Of a stretch of DNA of 64,000 nt, positions 1-7,993 are shown one piece after another. The stretch lies in NCBI RefSeq assembly GCF_014650695.1, contig NZ_BMVL01000011.1, positions 124,001 to 188,000 on the forward strand. The letters are read 5' to 3'. Every line of letters starts with the position of its first letter. Within the stretch, counting starts at the first letter, position 1. Source of the DNA: Streptomyces avidinii (GTDB lineage Bacteria; Actinomycetota; Actinomycetes; Streptomycetales; Streptomycetaceae). A model generated the notes under the pieces. That model searched no databases and had not been told where the DNA came from. It worked only from the letters and a program-made list of their open reading frames with translations. The position numbers and the translations under genes are program-made.

Positions 1-747
1 CGCTCCCGCTCGCACCTGGCCACCGTCGCCGAGGAACTGCTGCCGAGCCGGCTCCCGCGGCTCCCCGGGGTGCAGCTGGCGGCCCGCCACCACGCCGGGC
101 CCCGTGGCGGGGGCGACTGGTACGACGCCCTGCCGCTGCCCGAGGGAGCCCTGGGCCTGGCCGTCGGCTCCGTCACGGGATCCGGACCGAGCGCCGTCGC
201 CGCGATGGGCCGGCTGCGCGCATCGCTGCGCGCCTACGCCGTCATGGAGGGCGAGGACCCCGTGGCGGTCCTGTCCGACCTGGAGCTGTTGCTGCGCCTC
301 ACCGAGCCCGCCCGCTCCGCCACCGCGCTCTTCGCCTACTGCGAGCCCGCCGGTGGGTCGCAGTCGGGAGGCCGGGGCAGCAAGATCATCCTGGCCGGCG
401 CCGGGCACACCCCGCCGTTGCTGATCGGCGAGCACCGCACCGAGTACGTGGAGACCTCGCTCTCCGCCCCGCTGGGCATGCTGTCCTGCTGGGAGGCACC
501 GAGCGTGGAGATCGAACCCGCTCCCGGAGAAACGGTGCTTCTCTACACCGACGGGCTGCTCCACCACACGGGCGACCCGATGGACCGGGCCTACGCCCGG
601 CTGCACGCCGCGGCCGCGGGCGTACCCCGCAGCGCCCGCGACGACCCGGCGGCCCTGTGCGAGCACATCCTGCGGACCGTGCTGCCCGGCGGGGAGCCGA
701 CCGAGGCGCCCGAGGACATCGTGCTGCTCGCCGCCCGCTTCGAATGA
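1..747 (+). CDS. SpoIIE-type PP2C protein phosphatase, C-terminal part (5' end outside window)
   Basis: The reading frame is open from base 1, so the start and any N-terminal sensor domain lie outside the window. The visible 248 codons form a PPM/SpoIIE phosphatase domain: GGGDWYD near codon 38, a GAGHTPP motif, LLYTDGLLHH, and EDIVLLAARFE at the end. In the family these enzymes dephosphorylate anti-anti-sigma factors in partner-switching cascades; an anti-sigma-like ATPase is encoded at 2394-2837, but a link between them is inference. Odd point: the usual metal-binding Asp of the G-D-V-x-G-x-G motif is Ser here (GSVTGSG), so metal binding and activity may be reduced. Family assignment is secure, the substrate is unknown. 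Confidence 0.85.
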   Translation, partial: RSRSHLATVAEELLPSRLPRLPGVQLAARHHAGPRGGGDWYDALPLPEGALGLAVGSVTGSGPSAVAAMGRLRASLRAYAVMEGEDPVAVLSDLELLLRLTEPARSATALFAYCEPAGGSQSGGRGSKIILAGAGHTPPLLIGEHRTEYVETSLSAPLGMLSCWEAPSVEIEPAPGETVLLYTDGLLHHTGDPMDRAYARLHAAAAGVPRSARDDPAALCEHILRTVLPGGEPTEAPEDIVLLAARFE

Positions 748-758
748 TGCCCGGAGCA

Positions 759-794
759 TGTTCCGAATCGTGACGGACGGCATGATTCGGAACA
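759..794. terminator. Perfect 11-bp inverted repeat downstream of the phosphatase gene
   Basis: Arms TGTTCCGAATC (759-769) and GATTCGGAACA (784-794) are perfect complements around a 14-base spacer. It lies 11 bases after the phosphatase stop and about 70 bases before the aminopeptidase start. There is no T tract and the stem is not very G+C rich, so it may equally be an operator for the downstream gene rather than a terminator. Confidence 0.45.
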
Positions 795-866
795 GCCCTC
801 TCCGTACACGCATACGATGGATACGGTCCACACCCAGGTCCGTACCGTCGTAGCTGAGGAGAAGAC

Positions 867-2333
867 GTGGCTGACGAGCTCACCCCGGAGACCCCGGAAG
901 AAGAGCAGCCCAAGAAGACGCACAAGCAGCGCAAGAACGGTCTGTACCCGGGCGTCAGCGACGAACTCGGAGAGAACATGCGCACCGGCTGGGCCGACAC
1001 CGAGCTGCACGGGCTGGAGCCCATCGCCCAGGCCACGCACACCCTCGCCCGCCGCGACGCACTGTCCCGGCGCTTCCCGGGCGAGCGCCTCGTCATCCCC
1101 GCGGGCCGCCTTAAGACCCGCTCGAACGACACCGAGTACCCCTTCCGCGCCTCGACCGAGTACGCCTACCTCACGGGCGACCAGACCGAGAACGGCGTCC
1201 TGGTCCTGGAGCCGACGGGGCCGACCGGGCACACCGCCACCATTTACCTGCTGCCGCGCTCCGACCGCGAGAACGGCGAGTTCTGGCTGTCCGGCCAGGG
1301 CGAACTGTGGGTCGGCCGCCGGCACTCCCTCGCCGAGGCGGAGCAGCTCCTGGGCGTCCCCGCGAAGGACGTCCGCGAGCTCGCCGAGGCCCTCACCGAG
1401 GCCGAGGGCCCGGTCCGCGTCGTGCGCGGCCACGACGCGGTCATCGAGTCCGCCCTCACCGACAAGGTGACCAAGGAGCGCGACGAGGAACTGCGCGTCT
1501 ACCTCTCCGAGGCCCGTGCGGTGAAGGACTCCTTCGAGATCGGCGAGCTGCAGAAGGCCGTGGACTCGACCGTCCGCGGCTTCGAGGACGTCGTGAAGGT
1601 CCTGGACAAGGCCGAGGCCACGTCCGAGCGCTACATCGAGGGCACCTTCTTCCTGCGCGCCCGCGTCGAGGGCAACGACATCGGCTACGGCTCCATCTGC
1701 GCCGCCGGCCCGCACGCCTGCACCCTGCACTGGGTCCGCAACGACGGCGACGTCCGCTCCGGTGACCTGCTGCTGCTCGACGCCGGTGTGGAGACCCACA
1801 GCCTCTACACCGCCGACGTCACGCGCACGCTGCCGATCAACGGCACGTACAGCGACATCCAGCGCAAGATCTACGACGCCGTGTACGAGTCCCAGGAAGC
1901 CGGCATCGCCGCCGTGAAGCCGGGTGCGAAGTTCCGCGACTTCCACGACGCCTCCCAGCACGTACTGGCCGAGAAGCTCGTCGAGTGGGGCGTGCTGGAG
2001 GGTCCGGTCGAGCGGGTCCTGGAGCTGGGTCTGCAGCGCCGCTGGACCCTGCACGGCACCGGTCACATGCTCGGCATGGACGTCCACGACTGCGCCGCAG
2101 CCCGCCGCGAGGCATATGTCGACGGGACGCTGGAGCCGGGCATGTGCCTGACCGTCGAGCCGGGTCTGTACTTCCAGGCCGACGACCTGACCGTGCCGGA
2201 GGAGTACCGCGGCATCGGCGTCCGGATCGAGGACGACATCCTCGTCACCGAGGACGGCAACCGGAACCTGTCGGCCGGGCTGCCCCGTACCTCGAGCGAC
2301 GTCGAGGCCTGGATGGCCGGCCTGAAGGGCTGA
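867..2333 (+). CDS. pepP: Xaa-Pro aminopeptidase (M24B)
   Basis: 488-residue cytoplasmic metallopeptidase removing N-terminal residues that precede proline. An N-terminal creatinase-type domain (residues about 40-190) is followed by the pita-bread M24 domain. Metal ligands are visible: Asp in LLLDAGVE and TADVTRT, His in GTGHMLGMDVHD, Glu in TVEPGLYF and Glu in RIEDDIL. The start is GTG at 867, preceded by a GAGGAGAAG ribosome-binding site. The first 25 residues are charged and Lys/Glu rich, a common extension in streptomycete homologues. It stands alone: phosphatase upstream, and a strong hairpin then the convergent anti-sigma gene downstream. A second, divergent M24 protein is encoded at 19844-20716. 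Confidence 0.93.
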   Translation: MADELTPETPEEEQPKKTHKQRKNGLYPGVSDELGENMRTGWADTELHGLEPIAQATHTLARRDALSRRFPGERLVIPAGRLKTRSNDTEYPFRASTEYAYLTGDQTENGVLVLEPTGPTGHTATIYLLPRSDRENGEFWLSGQGELWVGRRHSLAEAEQLLGVPAKDVRELAEALTEAEGPVRVVRGHDAVIESALTDKVTKERDEELRVYLSEARAVKDSFEIGELQKAVDSTVRGFEDVVKVLDKAEATSERYIEGTFFLRARVEGNDIGYGSICAAGPHACTLHWVRNDGDVRSGDLLLLDAGVETHSLYTADVTRTLPINGTYSDIQRKIYDAVYESQEAGIAAVKPGAKFRDFHDASQHVLAEKLVEWGVLEGPVERVLELGLQRRWTLHGTGHMLGMDVHDCAAARREAYVDGTLEPGMCLTVEPGLYFQADDLTVPEEYRGIGVRIEDDILVTEDGNRNLSAGLPRTSSDVEAWMAGLKG

Positions 2334-2352
2334 CGTCTGCGCGTCGCGCATC

Positions 2353-2386
2353 GGTGGGCGGGATCCCCTACGGGATCCCGCCCACC
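2353..2386. terminator. Strong hairpin, bidirectional terminator
   Basis: Perfect 15-bp stem (GGTGGGCGGGATCCC at 2353-2367 with its complement at 2372-2386) and a 4-base loop, located between the convergent aminopeptidase and anti-sigma genes. No T tract, as is usual for streptomycete terminators. Confidence 0.8.
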
Positions 2387-2393
2387 TGCGTTC

Positions 2394-2837
2394 CTAGGAC
2401 ACCTTCAGCAGCGCGTCGTCGCGCCACTTCAGCATCTTGTCGAAGCTCACCACGGCCCCGCGGCCAGGCCGGTTGCGGAAGCGGACGTGGTCGGCGAGCT
2501 CGGCGATCAGGTGCAGGCCCCGACCGTGTTCGGCCAGGGAGGGTCTGCGGCGGGCCACCGTCGCGGGCGGGAAACCCGGACCGGAGTCGGTCACCTCGAT
2601 GCGGCAGCGGTCCCCGTCCAGATAGGCCGTGACGTGGTACGCCTCGGCATCGTCCGGGATTTCGCCACCTCCGCCGTGCTCCACCGCGTTCGCACACGCC
2701 TCGCTCAGCGCCACCGAGAGATCGAAGGAGATGTCCGGATCCACCCCCGCGGTCTCCATAGTCCCCAGCAGCAGTCGCCTGGCGAGCGGCACGCTCGCGG
2801 CTTCGCGCCTCAAGTGGAGAGACCACCAGATGCTCAT
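2394..2837 (-). CDS. ATP-binding anti-sigma-factor-like protein (RsbW/HATPase_c_2)
   Basis: 147-residue GHKL-fold ATPase of the RsbW/SpoIIAB type found in many copies in Streptomyces. The N box is ALSEACANAVEHG, the G1 box DSGPGF and the G2 region EHGRGLHLI. Family members bind and inhibit a sigma factor or phosphorylate an antagonist; no sigma factor or STAS-domain antagonist is encoded next to it. It could also act as a stand-alone regulator without a sigma partner. Transcribed toward the aminopeptidase gene with a shared terminator; its upstream region carries an unusually long hairpin (2939-3002). Confidence 0.85.
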   Translation of the reverse strand: MSIWWSLHLRREAASVPLARRLLLGTMETAGVDPDISFDLSVALSEACANAVEHGGGGEIPDDAEAYHVTAYLDGDRCRIEVTDSGPGFPPATVARRRPSLAEHGRGLHLIAELADHVRFRNRPGRGAVVSFDKMLKWRDDALLKVS

Positions 2838-2938
2838 ACGGTTACCTATTGCCGTCCGCGAGGGGGCGTAAGCGCCCTGCGACCGTCCGAGACCTCAATA
2901 CGCCCGTTCGGCCGATGTGACTCTCCCGGGGAGCGGTG

Positions 2939-3002
2939 TATGCGGCAGTCCGGATGGTCCGCACAGAGAGGACTCATGCGGACCTTCCGGACCTGCCGTA
3001 TG
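2939..3002. promoter_or_regulatory. Very long imperfect hairpin in a divergent intergenic region
   Basis: The arm at 2948-2963 (GTCCGGATGGTCCGCA) pairs with 2977-2992 with one mismatch, and after a one-base bulge the pairing continues outward from 2947 with 2994 to about 2939/3002. That gives roughly 24-25 paired positions around a 13-base loop. It sits 35 bases before the start of the gene at 3037 and 102 bases from the anti-sigma start. It could be an operator, a 5' leader structure, or a small RNA element. Confidence 0.5.
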
Positions 3003-3036
3003 AAGGGCCCGAGGGCAGTGCGATGATGACCCGGCC

Positions 3037-3879
3037 ATGTCTGACCCCCACGCGACGCACGCCGGAGCCGGCCTCCGGCTGATCCGGGCCGCGGTGTTCA
3101 CCGCGGTCTGTGTCGTGCTGTCCGCGACCGGGCACGCCCTGGCGTCCTGCGCCAGCGTGCCCTGGTGGTCCCTCTGCTTCGGCGTGCTCGCAGTCTTCGC
3201 CGTCGCGGCCCCGCTCGCCGGCCGCCGGCGGACCCTTCCCGGCCTCGCCACCGCGCTCACGGCCGGTCAGCTCGGCCTGCACGCGCTGTTCGGCCTCGGC
3301 CAGCACGGCGCCACGGCCGCGCAGGCACCGGCCGGCGCCGCCGACGTCCCGCTCGCGGAGCTCGCCGCCCGGCTGGTGTGCGGGGGCAACTCCGTACCGC
3401 TCAGCCCGGCCGATGCCCGGCAGATCCTGGAGGCCGCCGGCCTGGACCCGGCCGCTCTTGCCGAGCAGGCGGGACAGGCCGGACAGGCCGCGCAGGTCGT
3501 GGCGCAGGGCCACGGCGCGCACGCCCACGTGGCCCAGGCAATCACCACCGCACCCGCGACCGGCCTGTTGAGCCCGGCCATGCTGGCCGGTCACCTGCTG
3601 GCCGCACTCGCCGCGGGCTGGCTGCTCGGTCGCGGCGACGCCGCACTCTTTCGACTCGTCGAACTGTCCCGGCGTTCCGCCGAAGCCGCCCCGATCCGTC
3701 CGCTGCGCGCCGCGCTGGCGTTCGTACGCGCCCTCGGTTCCGGGCTCCCGGGGGCGGCCGCCCGCACCCCGCGGGTCCTGCGGACCGGGTTCGACCCGGC
3801 CCTGTCGACCGGCCGGGAAGCACTCCAGCACACGGTCATCCGGCGCGGGCCGCCCGCGGCGCTCGCCCTCGCAGCCTGA
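3037..3879 (+). CDS. Membrane protein of unknown function upstream of the copper operon
   Basis: 280 residues, Ala/Gly rich. Hydrophobic stretches occur near residues 16-36, 45-60 and 68-92, and again near 185-205, suggesting four membrane segments. Between them lies a soluble segment with Gln/His-rich repeats (AGQAGQAAQVVAQGHGAHAH near residue 160) that could bind metal. The C-terminal third is basic and Ala/Arg/Pro rich, probably cytoplasmic. I do not recognise the family with certainty; a location 109 bases before the YcnI-like gene and the His content suggest a copper-related role, which is inference. The ATG at 3037 has no obvious Shine-Dalgarno sequence. Confidence 0.7.
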   Translation: MSDPHATHAGAGLRLIRAAVFTAVCVVLSATGHALASCASVPWWSLCFGVLAVFAVAAPLAGRRRTLPGLATALTAGQLGLHALFGLGQHGATAAQAPAGAADVPLAELAARLVCGGNSVPLSPADARQILEAAGLDPAALAEQAGQAGQAAQVVAQGHGAHAHVAQAITTAPATGLLSPAMLAGHLLAALAAGWLLGRGDAALFRLVELSRRSAEAAPIRPLRAALAFVRALGSGLPGAAARTPRVLRTGFDPALSTGREALQHTVIRRGPPAALALAA

Positions 3880-3988
3880 CGCGGCACCCACCTTCCCGGA
3901 CACAGAGCGGGAGCACCGGCGCCGCGAATCTCCGCGCGCGCCCGTGCGCGGAGCACCGCCATCACTGCTTCCGTGGAGTGTTCCTGCC

Positions 3989-4714
3989 ATGAAGACCTCT
4001 CGCGTCTCCATCGCCGCCGCCATCGCCGCCGGTTCCGTCTTCGTCCTCTCCGGACCTGCCTTCGCCCACGTCGGCGTGCAGCCCGTCGGCGAGGCCGCCA
4101 AGGGTGGCTACGCGACGATCAACTTCAAGGTCCCCAACGAGCGGGACAATGCGTCGACCACCCAGCTGGAGGTCAACTTCCCGATCGACCAGCCGCTCAC
4201 CTCCGTGATGCCGCAGGACGTTCCCGGCTGGACCGTGACGGTCGAGAAGAGCAAGCTCGACAAGCCGCTGACGGTCCACGGCAAGCAGATCAACGAGGCC
4301 GTCACCAAGGTGACCTGGACCGGCGGCAAGATCGAGCCCGGGAAGTTCCAGCAGTTCCCGCTCTCCGTGGGCAAGCTGCCCGAGAGCGTCGACCAGATGG
4401 TCTTCAAGTCCATCCAGACGTACGACAACGGTGAGGTCGTCCGCTGGATCGAGGAGGCCAAGGAAGGTGCCGCGGAGCCGCAGAACCCCGCGCCCGTCCT
4501 GAAGCTGGCCGCTCCCAAGGGCGACGACCACCACGACAGCGGGGCCAAGGCCGACGAGGCGAAGAACGCCGACAAGGGCGCCGAGCACGGCCACGACAAG
4601 GCCGCCTCCGAGCACGGCTCCGACACCACCGCGCGCGCCCTCGGCATCGCCGGCATCGTCGTCGGACTCGGCGGTGTCGCCTTCGGCATCGCCTCGCGCC
4701 GCCGCTCCGCCTGA
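3989..4714 (+). CDS. YcnI-family copper-binding exported protein
   Basis: 241 residues from the ATG at 3989. A 15-codon upstream extension is open but would spoil the signal peptide. The N-terminus is a Sec signal ending AFA, so the mature protein begins with His (HVGVQP); in the family that N-terminal His is a Cu(II) ligand. The YcnI domain covers residues about 27-165, followed by a His/Asp/Lys-rich linker (DDHHDSG, EHGHDK), a C-terminal membrane helix (ALGIAGIVVGLGGVAFGIA) and basic residues RRRSA. Likely a membrane-tethered copper-binding protein outside the cell. It precedes sco by 70 bases in the same direction. Confidence 0.85.
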   Translation: MKTSRVSIAAAIAAGSVFVLSGPAFAHVGVQPVGEAAKGGYATINFKVPNERDNASTTQLEVNFPIDQPLTSVMPQDVPGWTVTVEKSKLDKPLTVHGKQINEAVTKVTWTGGKIEPGKFQQFPLSVGKLPESVDQMVFKSIQTYDNGEVVRWIEEAKEGAAEPQNPAPVLKLAAPKGDDHHDSGAKADEAKNADKGAEHGHDKAASEHGSDTTARALGIAGIVVGLGGVAFGIASRRRSA

Positions 4715-4784
4715 CCTGCCGCGCCCGATGGGCGCTGCCACTCCGATACGTCCGTAGCACCCCCGATCCCAGGGATATTTCTCC

Positions 4785-5438
4785 ATGCGCACCACACGTG
4801 TGACGGTCGCCGCTCTGCTCGCGGCGGCCGCACTCACCCTCACCGCCTGCGGCGGTGAACCCGCCAAGACCAGCGGGGTCACCCAGATCTCCGGCGGCCA
4901 GAGCAACACCAAGGCCGCGACCGTGCTGGACCGCCCTTTCGGCAAGCCCGAGCTCGTCCTCACGGACACCACGGGCAAGCCGTGGAACCTGCGCGAGCAG
5001 ACCAAGGGCAAGCCCACCCTCATCTACTTCGGCTACACCAGCTGCCCCGACGTGTGCCCGCTGACGATGAGCAACATCGCCGTCGCCAAGAAGGCACTCC
5101 CCCAGGCCGACCAGGACAACCTCCGGGTCGTCTTCGTCACCACGGACCCCGAGAGGGACACTCCCGAGGTCCTCGGCGCGTGGCTCAAGGGGCAGGACCC
5201 CGCCTTCGTCGGACTCACCGGGGACTTCGCGACCATCCAGGCCGCCGCCCGCACGCTCGGCATCGGTATCGAGGCCGCGAAGAAGGAGGCCAACGGCGAC
5301 GTCATCTCCATGCACGGCGCCCAGGTCATCGCGTTCTCGCCCAAGACCGACGAGGGATACGTCCTCTACGGCGAGGGCACCACCGTCGACGACTACACCA
5401 AGGACCTGCCGAAGCTCGTCAAGGGAGAGAACCCGTGA
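4785..5438 (+). CDS. sco: Sco1/SenC-family copper metallochaperone lipoprotein
   Basis: 217 residues with a lipoprotein signal (lipobox LTAC, Cys near residue 22). The thioredoxin-like fold carries the copper/redox motif CPDVCP and a later His (ISMHGAQ) expected to complete the copper site. In the family, Sco proteins deliver copper to the CuA centre of cytochrome oxidase. In S. lividans I recall Sco passing copper on to the extracellular oxidase GlxA, which is needed for morphogenesis. Its stop overlaps the GTG of the next gene (GTGA), indicating translational coupling with the PCuAC chaperone. Confidence 0.93.
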   Translation: MRTTRVTVAALLAAAALTLTACGGEPAKTSGVTQISGGQSNTKAATVLDRPFGKPELVLTDTTGKPWNLREQTKGKPTLIYFGYTSCPDVCPLTMSNIAVAKKALPQADQDNLRVVFVTTDPERDTPEVLGAWLKGQDPAFVGLTGDFATIQAAARTLGIGIEAAKKEANGDVISMHGAQVIAFSPKTDEGYVLYGEGTTVDDYTKDLPKLVKGENP

Positions 5439-5914
5439 CCGCCCGCACCACCCGTACCCTCGCTGTCGCCCTCTCCCTGACGGCAGCGCTCGCCATATCC
5501 GGCTGCTCCGGCGAAGCCGAGCCGAAGATGACCGTCAGCGGCGCCTTCATGCCCCAGCCCGTGAACGACAAGATGGCCGGCGGGTTCCTGGTCATCAAGA
5601 ACGGCTCCGGGGCCGCCGACAAGCTCACCGGCGCCACGTCCCCGCTCTCCGACGATCTCCAGATCCACGAGACCAAAGACCAGAAGATGCAGCAGGTCCA
5701 GTCGATGGACGTGCCGGCGAACGGCGAGCTCCGGCTGGAGCGCGGCGGCAACCACATCATGTTCATGGGGCTGAAGAGCACCCCCAAGGTCGGTGACAAG
5801 GTCACCGTCGAGCTCCGCTTCGAGAAGGCCGGCCCAATCAAGGTCGAGCTGGACGTGAAGGACCGGACGTACAAAGCGCAGGCTCCGACCTCTACGGCCG
5901 GCAACGGCCACTGA
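5435..5914 (+). CDS. ecuC: PCuAC-family periplasmic copper chaperone lipoprotein
   Basis: 159 residues from a GTG at 5435 that overlaps the sco stop codon; longer versions of this frame begin inside sco and are not real. Lipoprotein signal with lipobox ISGC. The PCuAC Cu(I) motif is visible: His in QIHETK, Met about ten residues on, and HIMFM near residue 110. The family takes Cu(I) from outside and hands it to Sco or CuA. The orthologue in S. lividans was, as I recall, named ECuC. Short His-containing C-terminus. Confidence 0.9.
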   Translation: MTARTTRTLAVALSLTAALAISGCSGEAEPKMTVSGAFMPQPVNDKMAGGFLVIKNGSGAADKLTGATSPLSDDLQIHETKDQKMQQVQSMDVPANGELRLERGGNHIMFMGLKSTPKVGDKVTVELRFEKAGPIKVELDVKDRTYKAQAPTSTAGNGH

Positions 5915-5936
5915 CGGACCGAGGAACTGACACGCC

Positions 5937-7988
5937 ATGACGGCCACCGCCCCCGCCCCCTCCACGGCCCGCGCCCGTGCCACGGCACTCCTGCCGCGGC
6001 TCGCGCTGGTCCTCGCAGCTCTGCTGGCAACCCTGTTCACCGCGGCCTCCCCGGCCACGGCGCACGCCGCACTCACCGCGAGCGACCCCAAGGACGGGGC
6101 GGTGGTCGCCACGGCACCCGCCCAGGTCACGCTCTCCTTCTCGGAGCAGGTGGCGATGGGTGACGACTCCATCCGTGTCCTGGACCCCCAGGGCAAACGT
6201 GTGGACACCGGCGAGCTGCGCGACATGTGCAGCGGCAACACCGTCCGGTACGGCACCGCGTTGCACGCCGGACTGCCGAACGGCACCTATACGGTCGCCT
6301 GGCAGGCCGTCTCGGCCGACAGCCATCCGATCTCGGGCGCCTTCACCTTCTCCATCGGGGCGCCCTCGGCCACGGATGTCTCCCTGCCCACCGCGCAGGC
6401 GGGCGGTGGACCCGTCGGGATCGCCTACGGGATCGCCCGGTACCTCTCCTACGCCGGGTTCACCGTGCTCGTGGGCGGCGCCGCCTTCATCCTGCTGTGC
6501 TGGCGCCGGGGGGCTGCCGAGCGGCCGCTGCAGACGCTGGTCGTGCGCGCCTGGGTCACTCTGACCGTGGCCACCCTCGCGATGCTGGTTCTCCGGACCC
6601 CGTACACGGGGTCCGGCAACTTCTCCGACGTGTTCGACCTCGATGGGCTCAGGGCCGTCCTGGAGACCAAGACCGGAGCCTCGCTGGTCTCCCGGCTGCT
6701 CCTGCTGGGTGCGGCCGCCCTCTTCGTGGCCGTCCTCTTCGGCGTCTACGCGCGCCGCGTGGCCGGTGCCGGACCCGATGGGGCGGACGGGGCGGAGGAG
6801 ATGGACAAGGCCGACGCGAACGACGGAACCGACGATCCCGGAAAGCCGGACGACACCAGCGATCTCACCTTCGGCCTGGCCATGGGCGGTGCCGTCGTGG
6901 CCGGCGGTATCGCCGCCACCTGGGCCCTCTCCGAGCACGCCTCCACCGGTATCCAGCCCGGCATAGCCATGCCGGCCGACATTCTGCACCTGATGGCCGT
7001 CGCGACCTGGCTCGGCGGCCTCGCCGCGCTGCTCGTCGCCCTCCACAAGGTTCCCGGGATCGAGCGCGCGGCGGTCCGGCGGTTCTCCACCGTCGCCTTC
7101 GTCAGCGTCCTGGTACTCGCCGTCACCGGCATCTACCAGTCCTGGCGCCAGCTCGGCAGCTGGTCCGCCCTCACCGGGACCGACTACGGGCAGCTGCTGC
7201 TGCTGAAGGTCGCCCTGGTCGCCGTACTCCTCGGCATCGCCTATGCCTCCCGCAAGTGGACCGCGCGGCTCGCCGATGCTCCCGTTGCCCGCGTGGCGGC
7301 CGCGGAGCAGACCTCGGGCGCTGTTTCACGTGAAACAGCTTCGGCCGACGGTTCCGGCGACACCGCCCCCGCCGATGTTTCACGTGAAACAGAGGCCGTC
7401 ACCGTCCCGGCGGACCCGCAGCGCGCCGCCCAGCTCGCCCGGCAGCGTGCCGCCCGTGAGAGCGCCCGGGAGAAGCAGGTACGCGACGCGGACCCGGACC
7501 GTGCCGGCCTGCGCCGCTCCGTCCTCGCCGAGGCGGCCATCGCCGTGATCCTGCTCGCCGTCACCACCGTGCTCACCAGCACCGAGCCCGGACGGGCTGT
7601 GGAGCAGGAGACGGGCCGGGGCTCCACTGCCACCGCCGTCCCCGACCGCGCCGTCAAGATCACCCTGCCTTTCGACACCGGCGGCCCGAACGGCAAGGGA
7701 TCCGTCCGGCTCGAACTCGACCCCGGCCGGGTGGGCGCCAACACCCTGCACCTCTGGTCCGACTCCCCGGACGGCGCCCCGCTCGACCTTCCCGAGATCA
7801 AGGTCGCTTTCACGCTTCCCGCCAAGGACATCGGTCCTCTGCCGCTCGTCCCCGAGCAGGCGGCGTCCGGGCACTGGACCGCGTCCGGTGTCCAGCTGCC
7901 GCTCGCCGGTGAGTGGCGCATCGACGTGACCGTGCGCACCTCTGAGATCGACCAGACCACCGTCCAGAAGACCGTGAAGATCGGCTGA
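5937..7988 (+). CDS. CopC-CopD fusion, copper-binding and membrane protein (YcnJ-like)
   Basis: 683 residues. Signal peptide ending ATA, then a CopC domain beginning with His (HAALTAS) and containing DSHPISG, the Cu(II)-site residues of the family. A CopD membrane domain follows (about eight helices, residues 155-430) with an acidic extracellular or cytoplasmic insert near residue 285. Next comes a charged linker and a C-terminal YtkA-like beta domain after one more helix. The linker (residues about 440-500) contains the pentapeptide VSRET twice because two ParB sites lie in frame in the coding sequence. The gene follows ecuC by 22 bases and precedes dtpA by 5. Probably imports or buffers copper for the extracytoplasmic chaperones. 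Confidence 0.88.
   Translation: MTATAPAPSTARARATALLPRLALVLAALLATLFTAASPATAHAALTASDPKDGAVVATAPAQVTLSFSEQVAMGDDSIRVLDPQGKRVDTGELRDMCSGNTVRYGTALHAGLPNGTYTVAWQAVSADSHPISGAFTFSIGAPSATDVSLPTAQAGGGPVGIAYGIARYLSYAGFTVLVGGAAFILLCWRRGAAERPLQTLVVRAWVTLTVATLAMLVLRTPYTGSGNFSDVFDLDGLRAVLETKTGASLVSRLLLLGAAALFVAVLFGVYARRVAGAGPDGADGAEEMDKADANDGTDDPGKPDDTSDLTFGLAMGGAVVAGGIAATWALSEHASTGIQPGIAMPADILHLMAVATWLGGLAALLVALHKVPGIERAAVRRFSTVAFVSVLVLAVTGIYQSWRQLGSWSALTGTDYGQLLLLKVALVAVLLGIAYASRKWTARLADAPVARVAAAEQTSGAVSRETASADGSGDTAPADVSRETEAVTVPADPQRAAQLARQRAARESAREKQVRDADPDRAGLRRSVLAEAAIAVILLAVTTVLTSTEPGRAVEQETGRGSTATAVPDRAVKITLPFDTGGPNGKGSVRLELDPGRVGANTLHLWSDSPDGAPLDLPEIKVAFTLPAKDIGPLPLVPEQAASGHWTASGVQLPLAGEWRIDVTVRTSEIDQTTVQKTVKIG
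7323..7336. other. parS: parS (ParB-binding) site inside copCD
   Basis: Perfect GTTTCACGTGAAAC; the dyad extends to a 20-bp perfect palindrome at 7320-7339. It is read in frame as VSRET within a flexible linker of the CopC-CopD protein. Confidence 0.93.
7377..7390. other. parS: Second parS site inside copCD
   Basis: Perfect GTTTCACGTGAAAC, 54 bp (18 codons) from the previous site and in the same frame, again encoding VSRET. Confidence 0.93.
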
Positions 7989-7993
7989 CCAGC

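Noticed and set aside
591..2351. A 586-codon open frame antisense to pepP
   Set aside because: Same artefact; repetitive Val/Gly/Asp composition and no start signals.
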